From positions 3,534,001-3,598,000 of the forward strand of contig OY725502.1 in the NCBI GenBank assembly GCA_963281255.1: a DNA stretch of 64,000 nt, written 5' to 3'. Below are positions 29,199 to 40,198 of this stretch, one piece after another. Below the pieces are notes generated by a model that was given only the letters and a program-made list of their open reading frames with translations, was not told the origin of the DNA and did no database searches. Origin of the DNA: Aphrocallistes beatrix (Eukaryota > Porifera > Hexactinellida > Sceptrulophora > Aphrocallistidae). Both the position numbers and the translations under genes were made by a program. Each line of letters begins with the position of its first letter. The stretch's first letter is position 1.

Positions 29199-30192
29199 TA
29201 TTGTTTCATATTCAGCTCTATAAATCTTAGTGATTTCATATTATTGCTACAATTAATAATTAAGAACAATTCTTTCTATTAAATTGTGATGTTAAATCTT
29301 TCTAAATCCTTCATTTTAACACAACAAAAAAAGGGTACTGATTTAGGCTGTGTCACATTTCCTGTTTGGTCAGCTTTTGTATATTAAATTTTCCCTTAAC
29401 CCTTGAAAGCATTTGGGATTTTTCTATTTATAGTAGTAACCCCAAACTTGTATGGCTTCCCCATTGAAAATTGCTCAAACCGGAAATTACGCAACACATT
29501 CCTGTGGCAAGCGTGGGTTAAACCGCCACTTCACTAAATTCGTCATGAATATAACTATTGCACAATCAGATGATGGTTAATCAAAATTTGCTTATATTTT
29601 ATAGGTAGTTTGATACCATATGTATATACGTATGTTGGTAATATAGTACATTCCTGAATATAAATCTTTTTTACTTTTACGCTAACTCACTAAATTTAAT
29701 TCAAAAGACCAAACTAGTTGTGTTGTCTAACCCACTGAATACCACAAAACCAAATTCATCTAAATATGTAAACAGAAATAACAAGCGAGGTTTTCAAAAT
29801 ATATCACAGAGTAACAGTTTGTTTCTTTAAATTGATGAAACATTAAATCATCTAAAAGAGTGTAAGAAGGGATGAAGTAAAGATTTTATGAGAGAGGAAA
29901 ATTATTATTTTTCGATTGAAATTAGATGAATCTCTACAATGAAATTGAATCATAACCTAAGCCTTTTGCATCAGATGACAAACATATGGCGAAATAATGC
30001 TACTATCATATCATATTGTGCCATTGTCTTTGAATATGCAATCATGACGTTTGTTTATGAGGTTACTTTCTTACAAATATATATTTTAAATATTTTATAT
30101 TACAAAAAGATGTTACAAGAATATGTTATGTTACAAAAAGATATGTCACAAAAAGATATGTCACAAAAAGAAATTATTTTTTAAGTAGATTA
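29199..30192. other. Convergent intergenic region, unit copy 1
   Basis: 3' flank of the PAQR gene and of the minus-strand 7TM gene. It contains the CTATTTATAG repeat (29380-29530). The last 100 bases hold a short tandem of ATGTTACAAAAAGAT-like units (30105-30180). Almost identical to 33802-34791. No gene supported. Confidence 0.65.
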
Positions 30193-31239
30193 TTATGGAT
30201 TGAAATTTTTTGCAAAATGTGGAGATTTGTGGTAGGCTGTGATGATAGGTTTGATCTTCTTGTTAACATGAACAAGTCCACGTTTCTGCATCAGATAACT
30301 CCCTACAACTAAACTAATCATATAGAGATAGTTTAAGATGAAGACGAGGGAATATATGATTATACCAATTCTTAATACAGCATTGATCGTTGATTCCATT
30401 ATGGCTTGAGTTTTCTTATTATAATCCGCTATGTATATACCTGGTACAGAAATAATTGGATAAATCACTGTAGGAATGAAAAGAGCGAATAGACCAGTAG
30501 TAACGAGAATGCTAGTTACTTTAAAGTGGAAACAAATGGCTCGTTCATTAAGATAAGTGGTTCTATCCTTGAAAAGTCTGGCCTCTTTCTCTCTACTCTT
30601 CAGATATAGGTAGAATCTCCGTGAATAGATAATGTAGGTGAAGAAGTCAGCGAAAAATGCAACTGATCCTAGAATATCACGGAGAGAACGAAGTTCTTTT
30701 GTGTAAATTTTAGAATTAATGAAGAATGATCCTACAAATACTACACATCTCACAGTAATGTAAACGCTCCATCTCATCACTGTGTACCTGTAAGGGCAAT
30801 GGAGGTACGCCAGCAATAGCACTTTTAGCAACAGACCAGGAATAGCAGTATGACAATAAACTGCAATAATTCCTATATATCTCAATGTGAGAGCTGCCTT
30901 TTTCAGATCCTGGAAGGAGAAAATGTTTTCTTTATTAAATGTGTCTTTCCATTTGGGGAGTGCACGTCCTGCTAGGGAGAGATTAAACATAAACTCGACG
31001 AATACGATTATTATAACAAAGTTAGTTATCATTGATTTAATTTGGAGATTTTTCAGATGGTTCTGATAACAAGGCTTCATCAAGTCATATTTTGAAATAT
31101 TTTTAATCTCTCCTCTAAGCAGGTATCTTCTCCTCAAAAAGTGGCAGAAAACAGCAAGCGCCAGAAGACTGAATAAGAGAGTGGTAAATGACAAGATATC
31201 ACTCTCAATATCATGAATCCGATCTAACAAAGCCGACAT
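30193..31239 (-). CDS. Seven-helix membrane protein, family A, copy 2
   Basis: Intact, intronless, 348 residues. N-terminus 'MSALLDRIHDIESDI' differs from the MLALL type. The helix 2-3 loop is 'ALPKWKDTFNKENIFSFQDL', quite unlike the 25950 type. The helix 5-6 basic loop and the C-tail are as in the rest of the family ('FAKNFNP' end). In the helix 6-7 loop it reads 'YNKKTQAIMESTINAVLRIG', which matches the other subfamily (25950, 49238) and not its tandem twin at 34792, pointing to gene conversion. It converges on the PAQR gene at 28338-29198 to form one duplicated pair. Confidence 0.88.
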   Translation of the reverse strand: MSALLDRIHDIESDILSFTTLLFSLLALAVFCHFLRRRYLLRGEIKNISKYDLMKPCYQNHLKNLQIKSMITNFVIIIVFVEFMFNLSLAGRALPKWKDTFNKENIFSFQDLKKAALTLRYIGIIAVYCHTAIPGLLLKVLLLAYLHCPYRYTVMRWSVYITVRCVVFVGSFFINSKIYTKELRSLRDILGSVAFFADFFTYIIYSRRFYLYLKSREKEARLFKDRTTYLNERAICFHFKVTSILVTTGLFALFIPTVIYPIISVPGIYIADYNKKTQAIMESTINAVLRIGIIIYSLVFILNYLYMISLVVGSYLMQKRGLVHVNKKIKPIITAYHKSPHFAKNFNP

Positions 31240-32940
31240 TTTGTTTGTATTGAAGTTGTATACTTGAATTCAGTATTTAGATAATGAATAATCTTTCTCA
31301 ATATATACTACATAGTTGAAACGTAACCATATCCAAAGATTTCAAAAATCCCGTATGTATTATTTCTGCTTACATATTCAATTAATCTATTATAGCTACA
31401 TAATGCAGATAATACTTGGTATTGCTAAACTAATGAGTTTGAATAAATTCTTGATTCTTGAGGTAACTTGAGCATGCTAATATATACAGGTTGAATATCT
31501 GTTATCAATACTATATATATGATATCATTTACACAACATAATCTAGTTAAATTAGTGGTTCTGCAATTGTAAATTACATCCACATTAATTCAAACTCAGA
31601 AAGCATGAATTCCATTCCATTGGAATGCGACTTGGATTATGTAACTATACATTTAAAATGTAAGCAAAAAAAAGAGAGAGAGGGGATTTTTCGGCTCACT
31701 TCGGTCGCCTGGGACAACATTGGTTAATTATAAGGGAGATAACATCTCCCTTATATGTCCATCTTAGTGTTAAAATCGATATCACTCAATTTTGTCAATT
31801 TTAAATAAATTGATGTGTAATGATAATGTTATAACAGAGTGATGTGTCATCATTTTTGATGGTAGTTATCATATGTGAGGTATATTAATATGCACATTAA
31901 ATTAAAATTTCAGCCTTCTATCACTTGAAATGACTGAGTTATGGTCGAAAAACTGAAATTTCTAATTATAAAAAAGGTGACAATGACGTCATAATTCCAT
32001 GATGAGTGGGAATTTTCGTCTGAACATAGAACTTAGTGGAACCATAGCCAAGAGAAAACTATCTCAAAGGATGACCTGATGGAATCTTGCTATCAAAGAA
32101 CTAGGGGGTAGGAAGCGAGCGATTACAGGGAGCCGCCAGCCCCCCCATTCTTTCAGAGATCCCGTTGGCACAATTATATACAGTCGAAACCGTTTTTTTC
32201 TCACTCTGGTTTATCCTTACTTATCGGTTTTTCTTACTAATTTATCGTTTTATTCAGAGCACCCTCCACCAGTATGAGTCCATTTTCCTGACTGCTCGAA
32301 ATGCATTTATTCAAAATCATTATTTGTTTACTTGTATATTTATTTTGCTTTATATTTTATATATTAATTCGACTCATTATTTGATTGATTCCCAACCCAC
32401 ATACATAATAATTTCATATTAAACTAACTACTTGTCTAAATAAATACAAAATATATTTAGAGACGTTCTTTCCATCTCTTGAACTCTTCCTAGTCACGTC
32501 TCTGAAAATGACAGTTATAACAGGTGACAATTATGAATTGCCATTGAATTTTGAGTCTTAATCCTGAATTTTGAGTCTTAATCCTTATTCAGTGTACAAT
32601 AGACAAAAAGTAAATATGCTTAAGAAAATTACAGTGATATGTACAGAACTACAGCATATAATTGTAATACAAATGAAGAAAACTTACAGAAGAAAAGGAT
32701 TAAGTTTTATTATCTAAGATAAACAGATTATCTTTTTAATGCCACAATGGAAAAACAAACCACGAGTAATTCCAAAAGATACTAGGTTAATGGGCTATTT
32801 ATATGAAAGCATTCATATTTAAGAAACCTTAAGTTCTATCGTAAATGATCTAAAAGAAATGTAACTAAAAAATAATCAAATTTTAAATTCAAATTTAGCT
32901 TTCCTAATTACATTTTACTGACTCGGCCACCTCATCCATA
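31240..32940. other. Unit-boundary region between PAQR/7TM pair 1 and pair 2
   Basis: 5' flank of the minus-strand 7TM gene (31240-31690, repeated at 35836-36290), Helitron fragment, a 20.4-kb-type upstream repeat (32060-32180), the array flank block (32240-32650) and the 5' flank of the next PAQR gene. The short frame from 32165 is within repeat sequence and is not taken as a gene. Confidence 0.6.
31692..32052 (-). mobile_element. Helitron-like element fragment
   Basis: Contains the internal part of the family (CACTTCGGTCGCCTGG, ATTGGTTAATTATAAGGGAG, CAATGACGTCATAATTCC) but lacks both termini. It marks the right boundary of the first PAQR/7TM unit: similarity to the second unit (around 36,290) breaks at this point. 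Confidence 0.7.
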
Positions 32941-33801
32941 ATGTCTAGATTGATTTCTTTTGAAGAAATTCCTAGGCATATGACCTGGTTGACAGACAAT
33001 CCCTTTATCCTCAAGTACCATCGTCCTCCAACAAGTTCTCTCATCACCTGTATCACTTCTAGCATTACAAAATGCAACACAGAAACAATCAATATTCTGA
33101 CTCATCTCATCCCAACTCTCTTAGCTATGTATACACTATGCTATCATTTGCTATATAATGTGACGTTCTCCTTATTCCATCATGAATTTCCATGGGACCA
33201 TGTTCCTGTAATGGATAGATGTGTCATATCTTCACTTCTGTTAGGTTTTATTTCGTGCTTCGGATTATCCACATTGTTTCATGCATTTAGCTGTCATGTT
33301 GATTACGGAGGTCATTTTCTCAAGGCTGACTTTTTTGGAATTTTAATTGCAGGTTCTTGTGCTGGAGTTTCCATGAATTATTTCATTTTATATCATCATC
33401 AATTAATATTTGCAACAAATTCAATTATCAACATTTTCACTACCTTTATTTTCCTTTTTCTCACAAGTGTGGAACCATTCTCTAATACTAAAGCTAAAAA
33501 AATAAAAACTCTCTTGTTCACTCTCTATGCTGTAATAGCATTTTTTCCTAGCATTTTGTATTTGTTATTCTTGACTAATATTATGGAACATAATTACTTA
33601 ACGTTTATTATCTCAATTTTTTTCCTATACGGTGGAGGATTTTTCTATAATTTGAAGATTCCAGAATCAATATGGCCTGGATATTTTGACTTATGCGGAC
33701 ACAGTCACAATATAATGCATGTTGGAGCAGCTCTCTCGGCTTTATTCTTCTATGAATTCATTTTACAGATTGCACAATCTGCTTATGTTCACTACGAATG
33801 A
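32941..33801 (+). CDS. PAQR-family membrane protein 2
   Basis: Intact 286-residue tandem copy of the PAQR gene at 28338, displaced by 4603 bases. Differences seen: K12R, V50I, A88V and A283V. All metal-site residues are kept. The upstream conserved block found at 27914-28005 is not present at the same distance here; instead sequence like the array 3' flank block precedes it, so its promoter may differ from that of its twin. Confidence 0.94.
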   Translation: MSRLISFEEIPRHMTWLTDNPFILKYHRPPTSSLITCITSSITKCNTETINILTHLIPTLLAMYTLCYHLLYNVTFSLFHHEFPWDHVPVMDRCVISSLLLGFISCFGLSTLFHAFSCHVDYGGHFLKADFFGILIAGSCAGVSMNYFILYHHQLIFATNSIINIFTTFIFLFLTSVEPFSNTKAKKIKTLLFTLYAVIAFFPSILYLLFLTNIMEHNYLTFIISIFFLYGGGFFYNLKIPESIWPGYFDLCGHSHNIMHVGAALSALFFYEFILQIAQSAYVHYE

Positions 33802-34791
33802 TATTATTTCATATTCAGCTCTATTAATCTTAGTGATTTCATATTATTGCTATAATTAATAATTAAGAACAATTCTTTCTATTAAATTGTGATGTTAAAT
33901 CTTTCTAAATCCTTCATTTTAACACAACAAAAAAAGGGTACTGATTTAGGCTGTGTCACATTTCCTGTTTGGTCAGCTTTTGTATATTAAATTTTCCCTT
34001 AACCCTTGAAAGCATTTGGGATTTTTCTATTTATAGTAGTAACCCCAAACTTGTATGGCTTCCCCATTGAAAATTGCTTAAACCGGAAATGACGCAACAC
34101 ATTCCTGTGGCAAGCGTGGGTTAAACCGCCACTTCACTAAATTCGTCATGAATATAACTATTGCACAATCAGATGATGGTTAATCAAAATTTGCTTATAT
34201 TTTATAGGTAGTTTGATACCATATGTATATACGTATGTTGGTAATATAGTACATTCCTGAATATAAATCTTTTTTACTTTTACGCTAACTCACTAAATTT
34301 AATTCAAAAGACCAAACTAGTTGTGTTGTCTAACCCACTGCAATACCACAAAACCAAATTCATCTAAATATGTAAACAGAAATAACAAGCGAGGTTTTCA
34401 AAATATATCACGGAGTAACAGTTTGTTTCTATAAATTGATGAAACATTAAATCACCTAAAAAGAGTGTAAGAAGGGATGAAGTAAATATTTTATGAGAGA
34501 GGAAAGTTATTATTTTTCGATTGATATGAAAATTAGATGAAACTCTACAATTAAATTGAATCATGACCCAAGCCCATTTGCATCAGATGACAAACATGCT
34601 ACTATCATATCATATTGTGCCATTGTCTTTGAATATGTAGTCATGACGTTTGTTTATGAGGTTATTTTCTTACAAATATATATTTTAAATATTTTATATT
34701 ACAAAAAGATGTCACAAGAATATGTTATGTTACAAAAAGATGTTACAAGAATATGTTATGTTACAAAAAGAAATTATTTTTAAGTAGATTA
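33802..34791. other. Convergent intergenic region, unit copy 2
   Basis: Near-identical to 29199-30192, including the CTATTTATAG repeat at 34000-34130 and the short ATGTTACAAAAAGAT tandem at 34700-34780. No gene supported. Confidence 0.65.
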
Positions 34792-35835
34792 TCATGGATT
34801 GAAATTTCTTGCAAAATGTGGAGATTTGTGGTAGGCTGTGATGATAGGTTTGATCTTCTTGTTAACATGAACAAGTCCACGTTTCTGCATCAGATAACTC
34901 CCTACAACTAAACTGATCATATAGAGATAGTTTAAGATGAAGACGAGGGAATATATGATATATCCTATGTTTTCAACTGCTTTGATTGTTGATTCCATTA
35001 TTTTGTAAATTTCTTCATTATAATGCGCTATGTATATACCTGGTATATTAATGACTGGATAAATCATTTGTGGGAATAGAAGAGCGAATAGAGCAATAGT
35101 AACGAGAATGCTAGCTACTTTAAAGTGGATGCAAATGGCTCGTTCATTAAGATAAGTGGTTCTGTCCTTGAAAAGTCTGGCCTCTTTCTCTCTACTCTTC
35201 AGATGTAAGTAGAATCTCCGTGAATAGATAATGTAGGTGAAGAAGTCAGCGAAAAATGCAACTGATCCTAGAATATCACGGAGAGAACGAAGTTCTTTTG
35301 TGTAAATTTTAGAATTAATGAAGAATGATCCTACAAATACTACACATCTCACAGTAATGTAAATGCTCCATCTCATCACTGTGTACCTGTGAGGACAATG
35401 GAAGTATGCCAACAATAGCACTTTCAGTAACAGACATGGGATAACAATATGACAATAAACTGTAATAATTCCAATATATCTCAATGTGAGAGATGCCTTT
35501 TTCAGATCCTGGAAGGAGAAAATGTTTTCTTTAAATGTGTCTTTCCATTTGGGGAGTGCACGTCCTGCTAGGGAGAGATTAAACATAAACTCGACGAATA
35601 CGATAATTATAACAAAGTTAGTTATCATTAATTTAATTTGGAGATTTTTCAGATGGTTTTGATAACAAGGCTTCATCAAGTCATCTTTTGAAATATTTTT
35701 AATCTCTCCTCTAAGTAGGTATCTTCTCCTCAAAAAGTGGCAGAAAACAGCAATCGCCAGAAGACTGAATAAGAGAGTGGTAAGTGAAAAGATATCACTC
35801 TCAATATCATTAATCTGATCTAACAAAGCCGACAT
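34792..35835 (-). CDS. Seven-helix membrane protein, family A, copy 3
   Basis: Intact 347-residue tandem twin of the gene at 30193, displaced by about 4.6 kb. N-terminus 'MSALLDQINDIESDI' and the helix 2-3 loop 'ALPKWKDTFKENIFSFQDL' match the twin. The helix 6-7 region reads 'YPVINIPGIYIAHYNEEIYK', like the gene at 46695 rather than the twin. Converges on the PAQR gene at 32941. Confidence 0.88.
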   Translation of the reverse strand: MSALLDQINDIESDIFSLTTLLFSLLAIAVFCHFLRRRYLLRGEIKNISKDDLMKPCYQNHLKNLQIKLMITNFVIIIVFVEFMFNLSLAGRALPKWKDTFKENIFSFQDLKKASLTLRYIGIITVYCHIVIPCLLLKVLLLAYFHCPHRYTVMRWSIYITVRCVVFVGSFFINSKIYTKELRSLRDILGSVAFFADFFTYIIYSRRFYLHLKSREKEARLFKDRTTYLNERAICIHFKVASILVTIALFALLFPQMIYPVINIPGIYIAHYNEEIYKIMESTIKAVENIGYIIYSLVFILNYLYMISLVVGSYLMQKRGLVHVNKKIKPIITAYHKSPHFARNFNP

Positions 35836-36381
35836 TTTGTTAATATTGAAGATGTATACTTGAATTCCGTATTTAGATTATGAATAATCTTTCTCAATAT
35901 ATACTACATAGTGAAACGTAATCACATCCAAAAATTTAAAAAATCCCGTATATATTATTTCTGCTTACATATTCAATTAATCCATTATAGTCACATAATG
36001 CTGATAATACTTGGTAGAATTGCTAACCTCCTATCGAGTTTGAATAAATTCTTGAGAAGGTAACTTGAGCATGCTAATAGATACAGGTTGAATATATGTT
36101 ATCAATACTATATATATGATATCATTTACACAACATAATCTAGCTAAATTAGTGGTTCTGCAATTGTAAATTACATTCACATTAATTCAAAGTCAGAAAG
36201 CATGAATTCCATTTCATTGGAATGCGACTTGGATTATGTAACTATACATTTAAAATGTAAGCAAAAATAAGAGAGAGGGGATTTTTGAAATATCAGAGAA
36301 TAGCAATTTGTTCCTATAAATCGAGGAAAGTCATTGCCTTGAAACAACATATCCAAAAACAAACAGTTTCAATCTAGACGA
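35836..36381. other. Divergent intergenic region between family A copies 3 and 4
   Basis: 35836-36290 repeats 31240-31690; similarity ends just before the 5' flank of the gene at 36382. No further feature recognised. Confidence 0.6.
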
Positions 36382-37434
36382 ATGTTGGCATTGCTAAAAC
36401 GGATCAGAGATATTGAAAATGATATCATAGTCTTAACTGCTTTTTTGTTCAACATATTGGCGTTGGCGGTTTTTTGCTACTTCTTAAGGCGAAAATATTT
36501 ACTTGTAATAGAAATTAAAAATGTTTTAAAGCATAACATCATGATGTCACCTTGTTATCAAAACCATCTGAAAAACCTTCAAATTAAATCAATGATAACT
36601 AATTTTGTTATCATAATCGTATTTGTCGAGTTTATGTTCAATTTATCAACTATAGGAAGATCACTTCCATGTTGGTGGGATACATTTCATGAAAATAATT
36701 TTTCTGTATTTCCAAATCTGAACAGAACATCTTATCCATTTTTCAGGCAAATAGAAAATGTTACACTTCTTTGCCACATTGTCATTCCTTGTCTGTTACT
36801 GAAAGTACTCTTGTTAACTTATCTCCATTGCTCTTACAGGTACACGGTAATGAGATGGAGCGTTTACATTATAGTGAGAATTGTAATATTTACATTCATA
36901 CTTTTCTCCATTAAAAAGATATATGAAGACGAGTTTATATCACTCCAAGATATATTGAGATCACTGACATTCCTCATTGACTTCGTCACCTACATTATCT
37001 ATTCACGGAGATTCTACCTACATCTGAAAAGTAGAGAGAAAGAAGCCAGACTTTTCAAGGACAGAACCACTTATCTTAATGAGAGATCTCTTTGCCTTCA
37101 CTTTAAGGTAGCTAGCATTCTCGTTACTATTGCTCTATTCGCCCTTCTATTTTTTCCAATGATTTATCCTATGATTGCTGTACCAGATTTATACATAATG
37201 CATTTTGATCAGAAGGTTCATGACATTATGGAATTAACAATCGCTGCAGTAGTAAATATAGGTTACATCATATACTCCATCATCTTCATACTAAACTATC
37301 TGTATGTGACTTTTATTATTGTTGGGAAGTACCTGATACAGAAACGTGGACTTGTTCATGTTAACAAGAAGATCAAACCTATGATTGCATCCTATCATGA
37401 ATCTCCGTATTTTGCAAAATGTTTCGATCCATGA
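36382..37434 (+). CDS. Seven-helix membrane protein, family A, copy 4 (divergent)
   Basis: Intact, intronless, 350 residues. N-terminus 'MLALLKRIRDIENDI'; helix 2-3 loop 'SLPCWWDTFHENNFSVFPNL'; the basic helix 5-6 loop is conserved. The C-tail differs from all others in 'KYLIQKRGLVHVNKKIKPMI' and ends 'FAKCFDP', so it has escaped the homogenisation seen in the rest of the array. Relics at 48990-49130 and 51250-51400 belong to this subtype (GKYLI.KRGLV). Transcribed divergently from copy 3. Confidence 0.87.
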   Translation: MLALLKRIRDIENDIIVLTAFLFNILALAVFCYFLRRKYLLVIEIKNVLKHNIMMSPCYQNHLKNLQIKSMITNFVIIIVFVEFMFNLSTIGRSLPCWWDTFHENNFSVFPNLNRTSYPFFRQIENVTLLCHIVIPCLLLKVLLLTYLHCSYRYTVMRWSVYIIVRIVIFTFILFSIKKIYEDEFISLQDILRSLTFLIDFVTYIIYSRRFYLHLKSREKEARLFKDRTTYLNERSLCLHFKVASILVTIALFALLFFPMIYPMIAVPDLYIMHFDQKVHDIMELTIAAVVNIGYIIYSIIFILNYLYVTFIIVGKYLIQKRGLVHVNKKIKPMIASYHESPYFAKCFDP

Positions 37435-38134
37435 TCATTTAAAATACGTTTATATTACTTTTTCTTCCTTTTTACAATAATATTTCTATTCAAAGTATAT
37501 TTTCAAAAGTGAAATATATTTTGAAATTTGAGGAAATATTATCCCCGTAATGATATGGTTATTGTGAGTGTCAAATATTTGTGTGTGTATCTGTATGAAT
37601 TAATAAAGTCCTACCTGTATCTATGTTTTCAAATTTGATTTTTTAATGACCTACTTGTACTTAAATATAATATTCAGTTTTTCTCCTTGTTTTAATGAGC
37701 TTCACTTTTAGCTTTTGCCTACTTGAAAGCTAGTCTCTAGCAATTTTTTGAGATTCATTTACTTCATGTTTCTATTGTAAGCAAAAGTAAAATATTTTTT
37801 ATCATAAAGTTTCGAAAATGCGTTATTTGGAATCGACACCCCTAAAAAATCCATATCAATCAAAAGGAAGTAGTTTATCTTTGCTGATGTGCGAATCAAT
37901 AAAAAGAAGGCTTTGTCACATATCTTGTTTGGCCAGCTTTTATATTTGCCTAGCTATACAAAAGCTGGCCAAATAGGAAATATGACACAGCTTAAATTGG
38001 TCTTTTTGTTGTGTTAATATAAATGATTTAGTAAGATTTAACATCACAATTTAATAGAAAGAATTATTCTCAGTTACTAATTAGAGCAATAATATGAAAT
38101 CACTAAGATTTATAGAGCTGACTATGAAACAATA

Positions 38135-38986
38135 TCATTCGTAGTGAACATAAGCAGATTGTGCAATCTGTAAAATGAATTCATAGAAGAATAAAGCCGA
38201 GAGAGCTGCTCCAACATGCATTATATTGTGGCTGTGTCCACATAAGTCAAAATATCCAGGCCATATTGATTCTGGAATCTTCAAATTATAGATGGATCCT
38301 GCAACATATAGGAACAAAATTGAGATAATAAATGTTAAGTATTTATGTTGTGCGATATCAGCCAAAAATAACAAGTAAAAAAGGCTGGGAAAAAACGAGA
38401 TCACAGCATAAATAGTGAATAAGCGTGTCTTCCTTTTAGTTTTAGCATTAGATAATAGCTTCATATTAATGAGAACGAGGAAAATAAAGGTAGTGACAAT
38501 GTTAATGATTGAATTTGTTACAAATATTAATTGATGATGGTAAAGAGTGAAATAGTTTATAGAAATTCCAGCACAAAAGACTGCAATTGTAATTCCAAAA
38601 AAGTCAGCCTTGAGAAAATGACCTCCATAATCAGCATGACTGCTAAATGCATGAAACAATGTGGATAATCCGAAGCACGAAATAAAACCTAACAGAAGTG
38701 AAGATATGACACATCTATCCATTACAGGAGCATGGTCCCATGGAAATTCATGGTGGAATAAGGAGAACGTCACATTATATAGCAAATGATAGCATAGTGT
38801 ATACATAGCTAAGAGAGTTGGAATGAGATGAGTCAGAATATTGATTGTTTGTGTGTGGCATTTTGTAATGCTAGAAGTGATACAGGTGATGAGAGAACTT
38901 GTTGGAGGACGATGGTACTTGAGGATAAAGGGATTGTCTGTCAACCAGGTCATATGCCTAGGAATTTCGTCGAAAGAAATCAACAT
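38135..38986 (-). CDS. PAQR-family membrane protein 3
   Basis: Intact 283-residue protein starting 'MLISFDEIPRHM', three residues shorter at the N-terminus than copies 1 and 2. Metal-site residues are all kept (TETx2N-like 'TQTINILTHLIP', 'STLFHAFSSH', 'KADFFGI', 'GHSHNIMHVG'). The middle third differs from copies 1 and 2 ('NMKLLSNAKTKRKTRLF', 'LYVAGSIYNLKIPES'), while both ends are almost identical to them. The tandem relative at 43244-44095 shares this middle. Confidence 0.93.
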   Translation of the reverse strand: MLISFDEIPRHMTWLTDNPFILKYHRPPTSSLITCITSSITKCHTQTINILTHLIPTLLAMYTLCYHLLYNVTFSLFHHEFPWDHAPVMDRCVISSLLLGFISCFGLSTLFHAFSSHADYGGHFLKADFFGITIAVFCAGISINYFTLYHHQLIFVTNSIINIVTTFIFLVLINMKLLSNAKTKRKTRLFTIYAVISFFPSLFYLLFLADIAQHKYLTFIISILFLYVAGSIYNLKIPESIWPGYFDLCGHSHNIMHVGAALSALFFYEFILQIAQSAYVHYE

Positions 38987-39301
38987 TAGGAACTATAAAT
39001 GATAGGTAACCGAGTATTTTGAGGTTGGCCACTGAATCAGTACAATGTAATTATGAGAGCTAAAATTGAATTTAAAGAATATATGTCAGTTATATATTTT
39101 TTAAACTCATTTACAACAATAGAATTTAAAGTTTCTTAACATTTGAATAGCCATCATATAAATAGTCCATTAACCATTCAGCAATTTACTCGTGACTTTA
39201 TTAATTACAGCATTAAAATGGGAATCTGTTTAAGGTAAAAAATACGATAGTTTTCTTCATTATAACTACACAATTCATATTGTACCAATAATACAGTATT
39301 A

Positions 39302-39487
39302 CGAGGGGTGCCCGATAAATGTTTAGCCTTGAATTCAAAACTCTAATGAAAACATAAATTTTACTATAATTGTTCAAAGTACTCTCCTCCAACCTTGATA
39401 CATCTGTCCATTCTGTAAAACCACCGATCTAAAGCTTGCATAAATTCACTTTCTTCTACGCCCTCTTCGCTTCTCTTGTATAGCTAA
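39302..39487 (-). pseudogene. Mariner transposon 3' fragment (transposase C-terminus)
   Basis: After a TA, the plus strand reads ACGAGGGGTGCCCGATAAAT, a mariner-type terminal repeat. The minus strand encodes the transposase C-terminus, 'EFMQALDRWFYRMDRCIK' then 'VGGEYFEQL' and stop. The rest of the element is missing. It splits the PAQR 5' flank: the same flank at 44095-44560 is uninterrupted. Confidence 0.82.
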
Positions 39488-39489
39488 TA

Positions 39490-39585
39490 TTGGATGTCCT
39501 GATATTGTTCTGATGATTTCTTGATTATCTGCAGTTCGGGTATACCTACTCTCTAAACCAGTGTTTAGGCGAAAATAGTTTGAAA
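39490..39585 (-). promoter_or_regulatory. Conserved PAQR upstream block, copy 3
   Basis: Minus-strand version of the block at 23360/27914 (TTCTTGATTATCTGCAGTTC, CTCTCTAAACCAGTGTTTAG). Belongs to PAQR 3 but has been pushed away from it by the mariner fragment. An opposed copy lies at about 39747-39842 and another at 44450-44520. Confidence 0.45.
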
Positions 39586-39683
39586 ATATTAAATACGGAT
39601 CTATGCTATAGGTCTACAATCTAGCGTACTTAGTATAAAACAATAAAGCGACCTATTGTTTCTCTAATATCCCCAAACTGGGT

Positions 39684-39742
39684 AAATCTGCGGACACGCA
39701 GTGTCTGCAAGCCGCGCAGCGCAAGCAAGCGAAGCGCGCTTG
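39684..39742 (+). mobile_element. Helitron-like 3' end fragment
   Basis: TCTGCGGACACGCAGTGTCT...GCAAGCGAAGCGCGCTTG followed by T: the hairpin terminus of the family, in plus orientation, at the centre of the inverted PAQR flank repeat. The hairpin has one mismatch. No matching 5' end. Confidence 0.7.
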
Positions 39743-39746
39743 TTTA

Positions 39747-40198
39747 TTAATAATTTCAAACTATTCCGCCTAAACACTGGTTTAGAGAGTAGTGTGTCTG
39801 AATTGCAGATTATCAAGAAATCATCAGAACAATATCAGGACATCCAATAGTACATATAAAATTAATTTTTGTGTAGTTGTAATTAAGAAAATGTCGTATT
39901 TTTACCTTAAACAGATTCCCATTTCAATGCTGTAATAGATAAACAAGCCACGAGTAAATTGCTGAATGGTTAATGTCATGTTTATACAAAAGCGATTCAT
40001 TTATTAAGAAGTTTAATAAATTCTATTGTACATGAGCTTAAAACAATATACGTATATAACTGGGCATATTCTTTAAATTCAATTTTAGCTCTCATAATTA
40101 CATCGTACTGATTCAGAGGTCAACCTCAAAATACTAGATTACCTATCATTTATAGTTCCTAATGTTGATTTCTTTCGACGAAATTTCCAAGCATACAC
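39747..40198 (+). pseudogene. Inverted 5' relic of a PAQR gene, cut by a Tc1-like end
   Basis: Carries the conserved upstream block, the same 5' flank as PAQR 3 in reverse orientation, an ATG and 'LISFDEISKH', then breaks off at AAGCATA where a Tc1-like terminus, CACTGCCCTACCAAAAGTAT, begins. The body of the gene is absent. Confidence 0.78.

Noticed and set aside
29939..30184. 81-codon plus-strand frame after PAQR 1
   Set aside because: Intergenic, with an internal short tandem; the duplicated copy at 34556 has a different reading and length.
32165..32422. 85-codon plus-strand frame with a hydrophobic translation
   Set aside because: Lies in the array flank repeat found at 22.7, 27.2 and (inverted) 53.1 kb; the frame is not conserved in the other copies.
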